From the NCBI RefSeq assembly GCF_024172085.1, contig NZ_JAMZDZ010000001.1:7316001-7380000 (forward strand): a stretch of 64,000 nt of DNA, given 5' to 3'. A program made the position numbers and the translations under genes. The DNA comes from Hamadaea flava. GTDB lineage: Bacteria > Actinomycetota > Actinomycetes > Mycobacteriales > Micromonosporaceae. Below the pieces are notes generated by a model. That model was not told the DNA's origin, did not search any database, and was given only the letters and a program-made list of their open reading frames with translations. Positions 45,675-53,004 of this stretch are shown here, piece after piece; position 1 is the first letter of the stretch; each line of letters begins with the position of its first letter.

Positions 45675-45905
45675 ATGACTGTGGTGTGGGTGAGTTGTGC
45701 TGTGGCGGCGCTGCTTGCCGTCTCGGTCGCAGTCCTCTGGGCACGTCGTAGGCGTGCCCTCGACGGTCAGTCGGCGATGCGCGAGTTGGCGAAGGAACGG
45801 CGACGACGGCAGCGGGGGACAATTCGCGGCGCGGGCCAGGGAGGTAACGAGGGCCTGTCGCATGACGCTGCTTATGGCACCGATTCCAGTGGATCTGGGA
45901 TTTGA
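45675..45905 (+). CDS. Small membrane-anchored protein
   Basis: 76 residues with one N-terminal transmembrane segment (about 2-21, VVWVSCAVAALLAVSVAVLWA), a strongly basic juxtamembrane stretch (RRRR ... KERRRRQRG) and a Gly/Ser-rich tail. Supported by a TAGCGT box at leaderless spacing. No recognisable family. The preceding 217 bp after ileS and the following 240 bp contain no convincing gene. Confidence 0.45.
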   Translation: MTVVWVSCAVAALLAVSVAVLWARRRRALDGQSAMRELAKERRRRQRGTIRGAGQGGNEGLSHDAAYGTDSSGSGI

Positions 45906-46148
45906 TCAGCAACGGACGCGGCCAACACTGGCGGTGGGCGTATCACGGTGACTGGGGTTCGGCGCCGACGCGGAGGTGCCAGCCGTCTATTCGGCTCTCT
46001 GAACCGTGTGGCCGGCTCATTGCGTGGCCGCAGATAAGGCCGCCTGCGTCGGTCGGAATACTGGCTGGGACGCGGGATACTGTCACCGCGGACCAGGCGA
46101 CCTGCGTCGGGGAGCAGCCGGTCGCAGCCCACCAGGAGGCGATGACGA

Positions 46149-46568
46149 GTGCGACGCGGTGACGTCTGGTGGGCCTTCGTCGGGGAGAAGTGCCTCATTG
46201 TGCTTCTCTCTGGCGATGAGGACCTGGAGCTGCGTGCCATACAGATCGTGGCTCCGGCCACCGCTCCCGAGAAACACGGGTTCGTGGTGCTGTCCGGCGA
46301 GCAGGCGGCCGACCCCGGGGTGATGCGGCAGGTCATCGCCTCAGCCGGACCCGGCGTAGGTGGTGTGGCCATCGAGGTCGACGTCGGCGCCTGGGAAGGG
46401 CTTACGCATGGCGGTGTCGTACGCGTGGGGCTTCCCCGCGAAGACCGCATCTTCTGCACGTGGCTGGTGACGCTGACACAGCAGAGCTTGGCTGAGAAGG
46501 CGGGGGAGTTGTCCCCTGCGACGCTCGATCAACTCGCCAACGCGCTGCGACTGGCCCGAATGGAGTAG
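46149..46568 (+). CDS. Degenerate MazF/PemK-like protein without antitoxin
   Basis: 139 residues. The start MRRGDVWWA and the strand order match the MazF/PemK endoribonuclease fold, as does the tail SLAEKAGELSPATLDQLANALRLA, which resembles the closing helix of actinobacterial MazF. However, the usual RPV(V/L)VLS active-site strand is KCLIVLLS here, without the Arg-Pro pair, and the Thr/Ser-rich catalytic loop reads PATAP. GTG 46149 has AGGAGG nine bases upstream. No antitoxin-like gene lies within the 240 bp before it. It may be an inactive or repurposed PemK-fold protein. Confidence 0.55.
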   Translation: MRRGDVWWAFVGEKCLIVLLSGDEDLELRAIQIVAPATAPEKHGFVVLSGEQAADPGVMRQVIASAGPGVGGVAIEVDVGAWEGLTHGGVVRVGLPREDRIFCTWLVTLTQQSLAEKAGELSPATLDQLANALRLARME

Positions 46569-46681
46569 CCGCGCGGACGACGCACGACGGTGGCAATCCA
46601 GGTGGGACCAGGAAACATCAAGCCTCTTGCCGTGGGCACCCGCAGCGCCTTGGTCTTGTTGGGCGGAGGGCTTATGAGGTG

Positions 46682-46719
46682 GGCCGGCTTCCCCTGCGTG
46701 CGCGCGGGGGAAGCCGGCC
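46682..46719 (-). terminator. Terminator of the CHAP gene
   Basis: Perfect 13-bp arms GGCCGGCTTCCCC (46682-46694) and its complement (46707-46719), loop 12 nt, 20 nt beyond the stop of the minus-strand CHAP gene; it could also stop transcription from the MazF-like gene. Confidence 0.6.
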
Positions 46720-46739
46720 TGTTGCTGTCGGGCCTCGCG

Positions 46740-47560
46740 CTACACGATCAGGTTGAATCCGCCCCAGCCGGTGCCGATTTTGCTGCCGGTGCCGCTGTAG
46801 GGGTCGCCGTTGTCGCGTTCGATGTTGTTGGAGTAGAGCCAGAGTGTGCCGTCGGGCTTGCGGCCTACGAGGTCGGTGTATCCGTCGCCGGTTACGTCGG
46901 CTCCGATGATCTGGTTGAACTCGCCCCAGCCGGTGCCGATTTTGCTGCCGGTGCCGCTGTAGGGGTCGCCGTTGTCGCGTTCGATGTTGTTGGAGTAGAG
47001 CCAGAGTGTGCCGTCGGGCTTGCGGCCTACGAGGTCGGTGTATCCGTCGCCGGTTACGTCGGCTCCGATGATCTGGTTGAATCCGCCCCAGCCGGTGCCG
47101 ATTTTGCTGCCGGTGCCGCTGTAGGGGTCGCCGTTGTCGCGTTCGATGTTGTTGGAGTAGAGCCAGAGTGTGCCGTCGGGCTTGCGGCCTACGAGGTCGG
47201 TGTATCCGTCGCCGGTTACGTCGGCTCCGATGATCTGGTTGAACTCGCCCCAGCCGGTGCCGATTTTGCTGCCGGTGCCGCTGTAGGGGTCGCCGTTGTC
47301 GCGCTCGATGTTGTTGGAGTAGAGCCACAGTGTGCCGTCGGATTTGCGGCCTACGAGGTCGGTGTATCCGTCGCCGGTTACGTCGGCTCCGATGATCTGG
47401 TTGAATCCGCCCCAGCCGGTGCCGATTTTGCTGCCGGTGCCGCTGTACGGGTCGCCGTTGTCGCGCTCGATGTTGTTCGAATACATCAGTAGGGTGCCGT
47501 CGGATTTGCGGCCCACCAGGTCGGCGTACGAGTCACCGGTGACGCTATGGCCGAGCCTGC
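46740..47560. repeat. Five tandem 162-bp repeats inside the CHAP gene
   Basis: The marker CTGGTTGA recurs at 46911, 47073, 47235 and 47397, a strict 162-bp period. Copies alternate between GAACTCGCC (Glu) and GAATCCGCC (Gly) at one site, giving a 324-bp higher-order period. Copies nearest the 3' end of the gene are almost base-identical, whereas the two nearest the CHAP domain carry a few more differences. Confidence 0.9.
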
Positions 47561-48191
47561 GTTCCGGCGGCGTCGCCCCGCCGGTCACGCCGACTGGCTC
47601 GATGTATCCGACGATGTCGACGTCCGAGCGTTTCTTGTGGACCGCCGTGATCCCATCGCTCTGGTTGCCCCCGATGTAGTAGACGTCGGTGTCGTCTGAG
47701 CTGGTGACGATGGCGACGTGGTCGATCGCGTTCGTGTCGCTGCTGTTGTGGTCCCAGTCGAACACGACCGCGTCACCGGCCTGGGGCTTATACCCGGTGC
47801 TGCGGGCGTGGTAAGTCCCGTTGTCATCGCCATACGCCTTGAATGACTGCGCATACCCGTTGATGGCACCGAGGCCAGTGGTCACGCCGGCTTCACGCCA
47901 GACGTACTTGGCGAATGCCGCGCACCAGGCATATGCGCTGCCGCCACCTCCCCAGCCGCTTCTGCCGCCACAGGCGGGCCAGCCGAACATCTCTCCGCCG
48001 TAGTAGGTGCAGTTGACGCCGATCTCCTTGTTACGCGAGTCGTCGTTCTTCTCCCGCTTCGCAATGCTCACGATGCCGCTACGGCTCGCCGCGGCGCTGG
48101 CCGGCGGCGGGCTGATCAGGATGCCGCCGCCTAGCGCAACGACGACCGTCGCCGAAGCGACCGCCCAGCGCCGAAGCCTGGTGTGTCCCAT
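46740..48191 (-). CDS. Secreted CHAP-domain cell-wall hydrolase with FG-GAP repeats
   Basis: 483 residues. A signal peptide (about 8-34, cleavage near ASAAA) precedes a CHAP cysteine amidase/endopeptidase domain with C90 (AYAWCAAFAKYVW) and H158 (IDHVAIV). Other cysteines (C61, C74) may pair. From about residue 210 to the end come tandem 54-residue FG-GAP/VCBS repeats (VTGDGYTDLVGRKPDGTLW...), almost identical at DNA level. CHAP proteins cleave peptidoglycan; integrin-like FG-GAP repeats form a propeller for binding. Five repeats is low for a seven-bladed propeller, so copy number may vary. AAGGACAG precedes ATG 48191 by about 10 bases. Confidence 0.85.
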   Translation of the reverse strand: MGHTRLRRWAVASATVVVALGGGILISPPPASAAASRSGIVSIAKREKNDDSRNKEIGVNCTYYGGEMFGWPACGGRSGWGGGGSAYAWCAAFAKYVWREAGVTTGLGAINGYAQSFKAYGDDNGTYHARSTGYKPQAGDAVVFDWDHNSSDTNAIDHVAIVTSSDDTDVYYIGGNQSDGITAVHKKRSDVDIVGYIEPVGVTGGATPPERRLGHSVTGDSYADLVGRKSDGTLLMYSNNIERDNGDPYSGTGSKIGTGWGGFNQIIGADVTGDGYTDLVGRKSDGTLWLYSNNIERDNGDPYSGTGSKIGTGWGEFNQIIGADVTGDGYTDLVGRKPDGTLWLYSNNIERDNGDPYSGTGSKIGTGWGGFNQIIGADVTGDGYTDLVGRKPDGTLWLYSNNIERDNGDPYSGTGSKIGTGWGEFNQIIGADVTGDGYTDLVGRKPDGTLWLYSNNIERDNGDPYSGTGSKIGTGWGGFNLIV

Positions 48192-48634
48192 GGGCCATCT
48201 GTCCTTTCCGTGGGTTGCTCGCCACTACGAGCAGCCCATCGCCTGACTACTGACGCCGGGCAACGTATCGGGGGGCTATTGCGGCGGTCTTGCAGAAACC
48301 TTGAATCGGCAGCTCACGGCGAGGGTCTGAGCGGACCACAGCGCGACTCGGCAGGAACGAGCCGACCGCGCAAGACACGGAACTCGCGAGCGAACTGGTG
48401 ATGGCGTTCTCGCGCTATCGGAACGCGATCGTGGAGCGGGTGCTCACTAACCAGGACCGGCCGGTGGCGCGCACAACGCGGCGCGGTCGTCCGAAGGTAA
48501 AGGCGGCAGAGAAGACCGAATAGCACCACCCCTCATGAAGGCTTCCGGCGCTAAGGGACGCGTCGGGGGATGCGTGCTGCCCTGGGCGCGCGCTGGCATC
48601 TATCCATGCACCGCATCACGAAGGAGAGGCGAGA
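48192..48634. other. Gap between CHAP gene and broken secreted-protein gene
   Basis: Apart from the short fragment at 48398-48523 I see no gene in these 443 bp. The left part holds the CHAP gene leader; the right end holds AAGGAGAGG, the ribosome binding site of the next gene. Confidence 0.5.
48398..48523 (+). pseudogene. Short fragment with basic RRGRPK tail
   Basis: An open frame from 48305 to TAG 48521 gives plausible protein in its second half: TELASELVMAFSRYRNAIVERV, ending RRGRPKVKAAEKTE, an AT-hook-like tail. The only starts are GTG 48398 and ATG 48401, without ribosome binding sites, giving 41 residues. It may be the 3' remnant of a lost gene. Confidence 0.3.
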
Positions 48635-49124
48635 GTGCACACCCCCAAACTCATGCGTGGTCTGACCACGCTAGTCGTCGTCGCGCTGGTTGGCTTGCTC
48701 GGCGCTCAACTGGCGACGGCGAAGCCCGCTCCCGGTCCGGGTCCATCGTCGGCGTCGGTGACGGCCAACGGCGTCGTCAGCAGCTTTACGTGCGCGATGA
48801 CGTTCAATCCGGAGCCGCAGTACTCCGGCACGAACAAGGTGATCCACTATGGCGTTCGCGGCGACTGTGACAAGCCGGTTGACCTGATGTTCCAGGGCTG
48901 GCTGTACACCGTCGTCGGGACCGGTGACAACACGCGGTATGTCCTGGAGGACAGCTTCGCGCCTCGCTACGCGACGGCGCAGAAACTGGGGCACCGGTAA
49001 GCAGTTGGCCTGCCTCGGGACCGCGAGCAACCGTTGGGTCGCGAAAGGCTACGGCACCGCGAACGGGTTCCTGTTCACGCCGACCTACATCTGGAGCAGC
49101 GTCTATACCTTCCCCTGCGAGTAA
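48635..49124 (+). pseudogene. Secreted four-cysteine protein split by a +1 frameshift
   Basis: GTG 48635 (AAGGAGAGG upstream) opens a frame with a signal peptide (about 9-29) that stops at 48998-49000. If one G is removed from GGGG 48988-48991, reading continues KLGTGKQLACLG ... FTPTYIWSSVYTFPCE to the stop at 49122-49124, about 162 residues. The first part has two cysteines (FTCAM, GDCDK) and the second two more (LACLG, FPCE), so the whole would make two disulfides. The combined protein has no family I know. Either a recent frameshift or a sequencing error in the G run. Confidence 0.65.
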
Positions 49125-49130
49125 GGCTCA

Positions 49131-49136
49131 TAGGCT
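49131..49136 (+). promoter_or_regulatory. -10 box of the 119-residue hypothetical gene
   Basis: TAGGCT begins 12 nt before ATG 49143, favouring that start over GTG 49140. Confidence 0.45.
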
Positions 49137-49142
49137 GACGTG

Positions 49143-49502
49143 ATGACGATTCTGCGCCGTAGCTGGTATCACCCGCGCAACCGGCCTAAGACCGTTCCGG
49201 AGATCTTCGCGCTAGTGGTCGCGTTCGAGAATGGGCGCGCTCTGCACGTGGTGGTAGAGGGGCCGGCTTCGGCCGATGAGGACAGCTATCAGCTGATGGC
49301 TAGCGGGCCGGATGGGCTGCTTCGGCGTACCCATCATGAAGGTCACGGCGACCGCTGGGGACGAGTGCTGGTCGGCACCTTCGACCTTCCCCCAGCGGGA
49401 TTAGTTCCGCTGACGGTTCAGGTCACCGCCACAACGCCGGATGGCGAGACGCGAACGGTGATGTCGGTCGAGACGACGACGTTGGCGTACGAGTCCGATT
49501 GA
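49143..49502 (+). CDS. Hypothetical beta-rich protein
   Basis: 119 residues, soluble, no signal peptide. Alternating strands (FALVVAFENGRALHVVVEG ... LVPLTVQVTATTPDGETRTVMSVETTTL) suggest a single Ig-like or C2-like sandwich. No catalytic motif and no recognised family. It starts at leaderless distance from TAGGCT and ends 84 bp before the CRISPR array. Confidence 0.5.
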   Translation: MTILRRSWYHPRNRPKTVPEIFALVVAFENGRALHVVVEGPASADEDSYQLMASGPDGLLRRTHHEGHGDRWGRVLVGTFDLPPAGLVPLTVQVTATTPDGETRTVMSVETTTLAYESD

Positions 49503-49586
49503 GACTGCGGCCCGGCCTCACCTTCCGGCCGGGCCGCGCAAGCGGCTCGACACCCTGACAGATGAAGGGTCGCCCTCCGCCCGCGC

Positions 49587-50040
49587 GGATCACCACGCGT
49601 GCGCGGGTAGTAGGTCAGCGATGCCACGATCCGCGACCTCGACACGGGATCACCTCCGCGTGCGCGAGGAGCAGCGCAGCGCGGCCGGGAGCGTCCCCAC
49701 GAAGTCCGGATCACCCTCGCGTGCGCGGGGAGCAGGCTCGGGGACGGGGCCGGGCTGAAGCTGGGCAAGGATCACTCCCGCGTGCGCGGGGAGCAGAGTC
49801 TGCGTGGCCAGCCGCGTGTCGAGTACCACGGATCACCCCCGCGTGCGCGGGGAGCAGTATGGCCATCTGGCCGCGATCATCGACCCGGCGGGATCACCCC
49901 CGCGTGCGCGGGGAGCAGCCTTGGATCTTCGCCGTCGGCGATGATGTTCGCGGATCACCCCCGTGTGCGCGGGGAGCAGAGCTGATCGGCCTGGAACGTC
50001 TTGGTGCCCGCCGGATCACCCCCGCGTGCGCGGGGAGCAG
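49587..50040 (-). CRISPR. Type I-E CRISPR array, 8 repeats, 7 spacers, no cas genes nearby
   Basis: Eight copies of a 28-bp repeat start at 49587, 49647, 49708, 49769, 49830, 49891, 49952 and 50013; on the plus strand they begin GGATCACC and end GCGGGGAGCAG, with palindromic core CCCGCG-TG-CGCGGG, typical of actinobacterial type I-E. All seven spacers are 33 bp. The first copy lacks one base and has several changes, and copies 2-4 and 7 each carry one or two; 5, 6 and 8 are identical. Degeneracy at the left end and the usual I-E polarity place the leader on the right, so transcription should run on the minus strand. No cas gene lies in the window. Confidence 0.95.
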
Positions 50041-50130
50041 GCTTGTTCACCTGCGCCGATGAAGATCCAGATCGCGGATTTCCATCACTTTGATTTCCCA
50101 TCGCCGAGCAAGCGAGCCCCCTAATCCTAC
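50041..50130 (-). promoter_or_regulatory. CRISPR leader
   Basis: The AT-richer sequence right of the last perfect repeat (on the minus strand GAAATCAAAGTGATGGAAATC ahead of GCAGGTGAACAAGC next to the repeat) is where the leader of this array should be. The 33 bp touching the repeat equal a spacer in length but no further repeat follows, so leader is preferred. The rest up to 50328 contains no gene. Confidence 0.5.
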
Positions 50131-50328
50131 GTGGATGGCCGCCGCCACGCACGAGCCATACCTCGCGCTGTCTGCACCGAGGAACGCGCCGAATCGCGAG
50201 CGAACGAGGCCGCGTACGGGACCGTAGACCTGCCCCAAGTCGGGCCCTTATGCCCTGGTCGCCGATGCGCCGCCCCCAGCAGGCTGATCGCTGGAGGCCA
50301 GCTGGCCGGATGATCAGGAGGTCCACAC

Positions 50329-51075
50329 ATGCCGGGGTCCGTCACACCGACTTCGCCGACGGTACGCGTCGACGGCAGCGTCTCAGCCGACGAGCGCGAT
50401 TGCGCCGAGGCGATGATCGGTGCGGTGCTGGCCCATCACAGTGGCGTGATCGACGATGCGCGACTACGCGTGACGGGCAGCCCGTGTGCGGGTGGTCCGG
50501 GGTTGGTCCAGGTGAACCTGCGTGTTCATGGCGCGCCGGCTCGCGTACAGGTGCCGGGGCGGACGGTGGTCGAGGCGATTTCCGCTGCGGCTGCGCGGCT
50601 GGATCGGCAGGTTCACCGGTTGGCGACGGCGTGGGAGCAGTGGCCGTGGCCGGATCCCGAGCGGCGTGCGCTCGGTTTGCCGGGTGGTGGGACGGTCGCC
50701 CGGGTCAAGAATGTTCGGCTGCATGTCGGTATGCCGTGCCAGGCGGCGTCGACGCTGAGTGCGATGGACTACGACGTCTACCTCTACACCGATGCCGAGA
50801 CCGGCGAGGACGCGGTGGTCTACCGGTCGGGGCCGACCGGCTTGTGTTTGGCGCGGCAGCGGACGATGCGGCCGCCGTCGCTGCGGTCGGCATTGCCGTT
50901 GACGGTCAACCCTCGCAAGACGTCGGCGATGACGGTCGGTCAGGCGGCGGCTCGGCTGGCCGAAGGCTGGCTGCCGTTCGTGTTCTTCACCGACGAGCCG
51001 ACCGGGCGGGGCAATCTGCTCTATCGCCGATACGACGGGCAGTTGGGACTTGTCACGCCGATCGAAGGCGCCTGA
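50329..51075 (+). CDS. RafH-like ribosome hibernation factor (HPF/RaiA family, two C-terminal domains)
   Basis: 248 residues. The N-terminal ~100 residues fit the RaiA/HPF fold that sits in the ribosomal decoding region (VRVDGSVSADERDCAEAMIGAVLAHH ... LVQVNLRVHGAPARVQVPGRTVVEAISAAAARLDRQVHRL). Two copies of the S30EA C-terminal domain follow: MDYDVYLYTDAETGEDAVVYRSGPTGLCL (about 145-172) and WLPFVFFTDEPTGRGNLLYRRYDGQLGLVTPI (about 215-246), separated by TMRPPS. Mycobacterial RafH has this double arrangement and promotes hibernation under hypoxia. AGGAGG lies seven bases before ATG 50329. It should bind idle ribosomes in stress or stationary phase. Confidence 0.75.
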   Translation: MPGSVTPTSPTVRVDGSVSADERDCAEAMIGAVLAHHSGVIDDARLRVTGSPCAGGPGLVQVNLRVHGAPARVQVPGRTVVEAISAAAARLDRQVHRLATAWEQWPWPDPERRALGLPGGGTVARVKNVRLHVGMPCQAASTLSAMDYDVYLYTDAETGEDAVVYRSGPTGLCLARQRTMRPPSLRSALPLTVNPRKTSAMTVGQAAARLAEGWLPFVFFTDEPTGRGNLLYRRYDGQLGLVTPIEGA

Positions 51076-51314
51076 TCGCACGGAGAGCCCGTGGGACGCC
51101 CCTGACCGCGCGGGGGGCGGGACTGCGCTGATCCGCCACGACTGACCGCGCCGGGGCGAGACAAGCGCCGATCGGAAACGCCTGGCCGGACGACCGTGGG
51201 ACACGCGGGAAGCGGGCGGCATTAACAGATCTCGCGTGAACGGCGAGAATCGTTGACGGTGAAGATTCTTCATGATTCGATGTGGGCCACCCTGTCCCCA
51301 TTGGAGATGTCCCT

Positions 51315-52574
51315 GTGTCAATCCTTCGCCGAGCGGCGTTGGCCGCCGCACTTCTCCTCGCCACGGTGCCCGCCCGCGCCATGGCCGCCCCCGTCGCCGA
51401 ATTGGACGCTCTGCCTGTCGCCGCCGTCGTGATGGGCGACAGCTTCGTCAGCGGCGAAGGCGCGGGCAACTACTCGAACGTCGTCGACGTCAACGGTGTG
51501 TCCCAAGGGTTCCCCGGCTGGTCGGCCGCGAACTCGAACGCGTACTTCTGTCACCGGTCGCCGAACGCGTCGATCTTCCAGGCTTCGCTGCCTGGCATTC
51601 AGAACCGCTTCAACCTGGCCTGCTCGGGCGGTCGCCCGTACGACATCACCAGTGCCTCGTCCACTCGCGACAAGGGCCGCTCGGTCAAGTCGCAGATCGA
51701 CCAGGTGCGCGCGGTCGCCCAGACCAACGACATCGACCTCGTACTCATCGGGCTCGGCTCCAACAACAGCTCGTTCAGCTTCGGCGATGTGGCGAGCAAG
51801 TGCGCCAACCGGTTCATCGCCGACGCCTGGACCGGGTGGTGGGAGTTCTGGGCGTACATCAACGGGCCGGTCGAGCAGGACCCGTGCACGTCTGATGATC
51901 TGGCCACCGCGGCGCAGGTGAGCAGCGCGACCGCCGAGACGATCACCGCGCTGCGCCAGCTGCTGACCGTCCTGGACCAGGTCGACGCCGACCACCAGCA
52001 CCGGATCGTGCTGCAGGATTACACCAACCCGCTGCCCTTCGACGTGCTGCCCTCGCTGGTCGAGGCGGACGGTCGCCAGGACGACCGGGACAAGTTCCGC
52101 GACCTGGGCGCCGCCCGCTATGCGGCCGGCTGCCCGATCCACCGGGCCAGCCTCGCGCCCGGCCACCAGTTCTCGGCCAACCTCGGCACCATCGTCAAGA
52201 CCGCGTACACGACGCTCGCGGCTGAGTTCCCGGCTGATGATCTGGTCTATCTCAACGTTCAGCAGGCCTTCGACGGCGCGCGGCTCTGCGAGGCCGCCAC
52301 GAACCCGGCCACGGCGTTGGCCACGCCGGTACGCGTCCAGGACGGGCCGTCCGGTGTGCCGCTCACCAGCCTGTCCGGCAAGGACAAGCTCGACATCAAG
52401 CGGTACGCCGACACGTGCATCACGTATTTCCAGACGTGCCAGGAGTCGTGGCACCCGAACGTGGCCGGGCACGGCGTGCTCGGTCAATGTCTCGCCGGAG
52501 CGTACGCCGCGAGTGCGCATTCGGTGAAGTGCGTACGCCAGTCCAACGGCACGATCGTGGTGTCGGCGGCCTGA
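51315..52574 (+). CDS. Secreted SGNH/GDSL hydrolase
   Basis: 419 residues with a signal peptide (about 5-25). The four SGNH blocks are present: GDSFVSGEGAG (S43), CSGG (G104), GLGSNN (N149) and the C-terminal SWHPNVAGH (H380). Six or more cysteines in the mature region suggest disulfides. GTG 51315 (VSILRRAALAAALLLA) follows TTGGAG by 8 bases and is chosen over the upstream frame extension. Likely an extracellular esterase or lipase; substrate unknown. The inserted Trp-rich segment DAWTGWWEFWAYI is characteristic of a subgroup in actinomycetes. Confidence 0.83.
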   Translation: MSILRRAALAAALLLATVPARAMAAPVAELDALPVAAVVMGDSFVSGEGAGNYSNVVDVNGVSQGFPGWSAANSNAYFCHRSPNASIFQASLPGIQNRFNLACSGGRPYDITSASSTRDKGRSVKSQIDQVRAVAQTNDIDLVLIGLGSNNSSFSFGDVASKCANRFIADAWTGWWEFWAYINGPVEQDPCTSDDLATAAQVSSATAETITALRQLLTVLDQVDADHQHRIVLQDYTNPLPFDVLPSLVEADGRQDDRDKFRDLGAARYAAGCPIHRASLAPGHQFSANLGTIVKTAYTTLAAEFPADDLVYLNVQQAFDGARLCEAATNPATALATPVRVQDGPSGVPLTSLSGKDKLDIKRYADTCITYFQTCQESWHPNVAGHGVLGQCLAGAYAASAHSVKCVRQSNGTIVVSAA

Positions 52575-52582
52575 CGTCGCGT

Positions 52583-52622
52583 CCCGCGATCCCGTCGAAC
52601 TACACCTCGACGGGGTCGCGGG
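52583..52622. terminator. Bidirectional terminator at convergent gene ends
   Basis: 16-bp arms CCCGCGATCCCGTCGA (52583-52598) and TCGACGGGGTCGCGGG (52607-52622), one wobble pair, between the SGNH stop and the HxlR stop; the right arm encodes the last residues of HxlR. Confidence 0.65.
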
Positions 52623-52950
52623 CGTCCAGGATCTCGTCCCAATGTTCGGCCGTCCACGCGTACAGCGCTTTGAGCGGGCCGAGCAGGCTGCGGCCGAGCG
52701 GCGTCAGCTCGTAGGAGACGGCGCGACCGGCCGCGGAGCGGACCACGAACCCGTCGCGTTCGAGCGTACGCAGCGCCCGTGTCAGCTCCTTCGGGCTGGT
52801 CCGGTGCAGCACCGTACGCAGTTCGCTGAACCGCAGCGGTCCCGCTTCCAGCGTCCCCAGCACCAGCGGCCCCCACTTGTGATCCATCCGCACCGGCAGG
52901 AACGCCGACGGGCACAGCTCGTCGAACAGGTCGGGCTTCGAGTGGATCAT
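52600..52950 (-). CDS. HxlR-family regulator
   Basis: 116 residues, the full length of a single-domain HxlR winged helix: PVRMDHKWGPLVLGTLEAGPLRFSELR, then TSPKELTRALRTLERDGFVVR and the wing VSYELTPLGRSLLGPLKALYAW. A cysteine (C13) near the start could be a redox switch as in other HxlR proteins. TATCCT begins 12 nt before ATG 52950 (leaderless). It is divergent from an NAD(P)-binding reductase gene, the most common HxlR pairing, with an operator-like palindrome between; these regulators usually sense electrophiles or quinones. Confidence 0.87.
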   Translation of the reverse strand: MIHSKPDLFDELCPSAFLPVRMDHKWGPLVLGTLEAGPLRFSELRTVLHRTSPKELTRALRTLERDGFVVRSAAGRAVSYELTPLGRSLLGPLKALYAWTAEHWDEILDARDPVEV

Positions 52951-52956
52951 AGATCG

Positions 52957-52962
52957 AGGATA
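52957..52962 (-). promoter_or_regulatory. -10 box of the HxlR gene
   Basis: TATCCT on the minus strand begins 12 nt upstream of ATG 52950. Confidence 0.45.
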
Positions 52963-52964
52963 GC

Positions 52965-52977
52965 TACCCGATCGGTA
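52965..52977. promoter_or_regulatory. HxlR operator candidate
   Basis: TACC-N5-GGTA lies between the two divergent -10 boxes, inside the spacer of both promoters, and has the TAC...GTA form seen in HxlR/MarR-type sites. Confidence 0.45.
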
Positions 52978-52991
52978 ACCATGCCCGGAAC

Positions 52992-52997
52992 TACGGT
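52992..52997 (+). promoter_or_regulatory. -10 box of the NmrA-like gene
   Basis: TACGGT begins 13 nt before ATG 53005 and no ribosome binding site intervenes. Confidence 0.4.
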
Positions 52998-53004
52998 CGT
53001 CGCC

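Noticed and set aside
45902-46162. An 86-codon frame overlapping the MazF-like start, considered as antitoxin
   Set aside because: Trp/Pro/Arg/Cys-rich with no AbrB, RHH or Phd pattern, TTG start without ribosome binding site, and composition of off-frame translation.
49562-50062. Open frames of 166 and 123 codons across the CRISPR array
   Set aside because: They translate the repeats into recurring peptides such as DHPRVRGEQ and ITPACAGS, a known artefact of type I-E repeats.
50041-50073. A possible eighth spacer
   Set aside because: It is 33 bp long and open in one frame, but no repeat follows on the right, and its end fits a leader boundary better.
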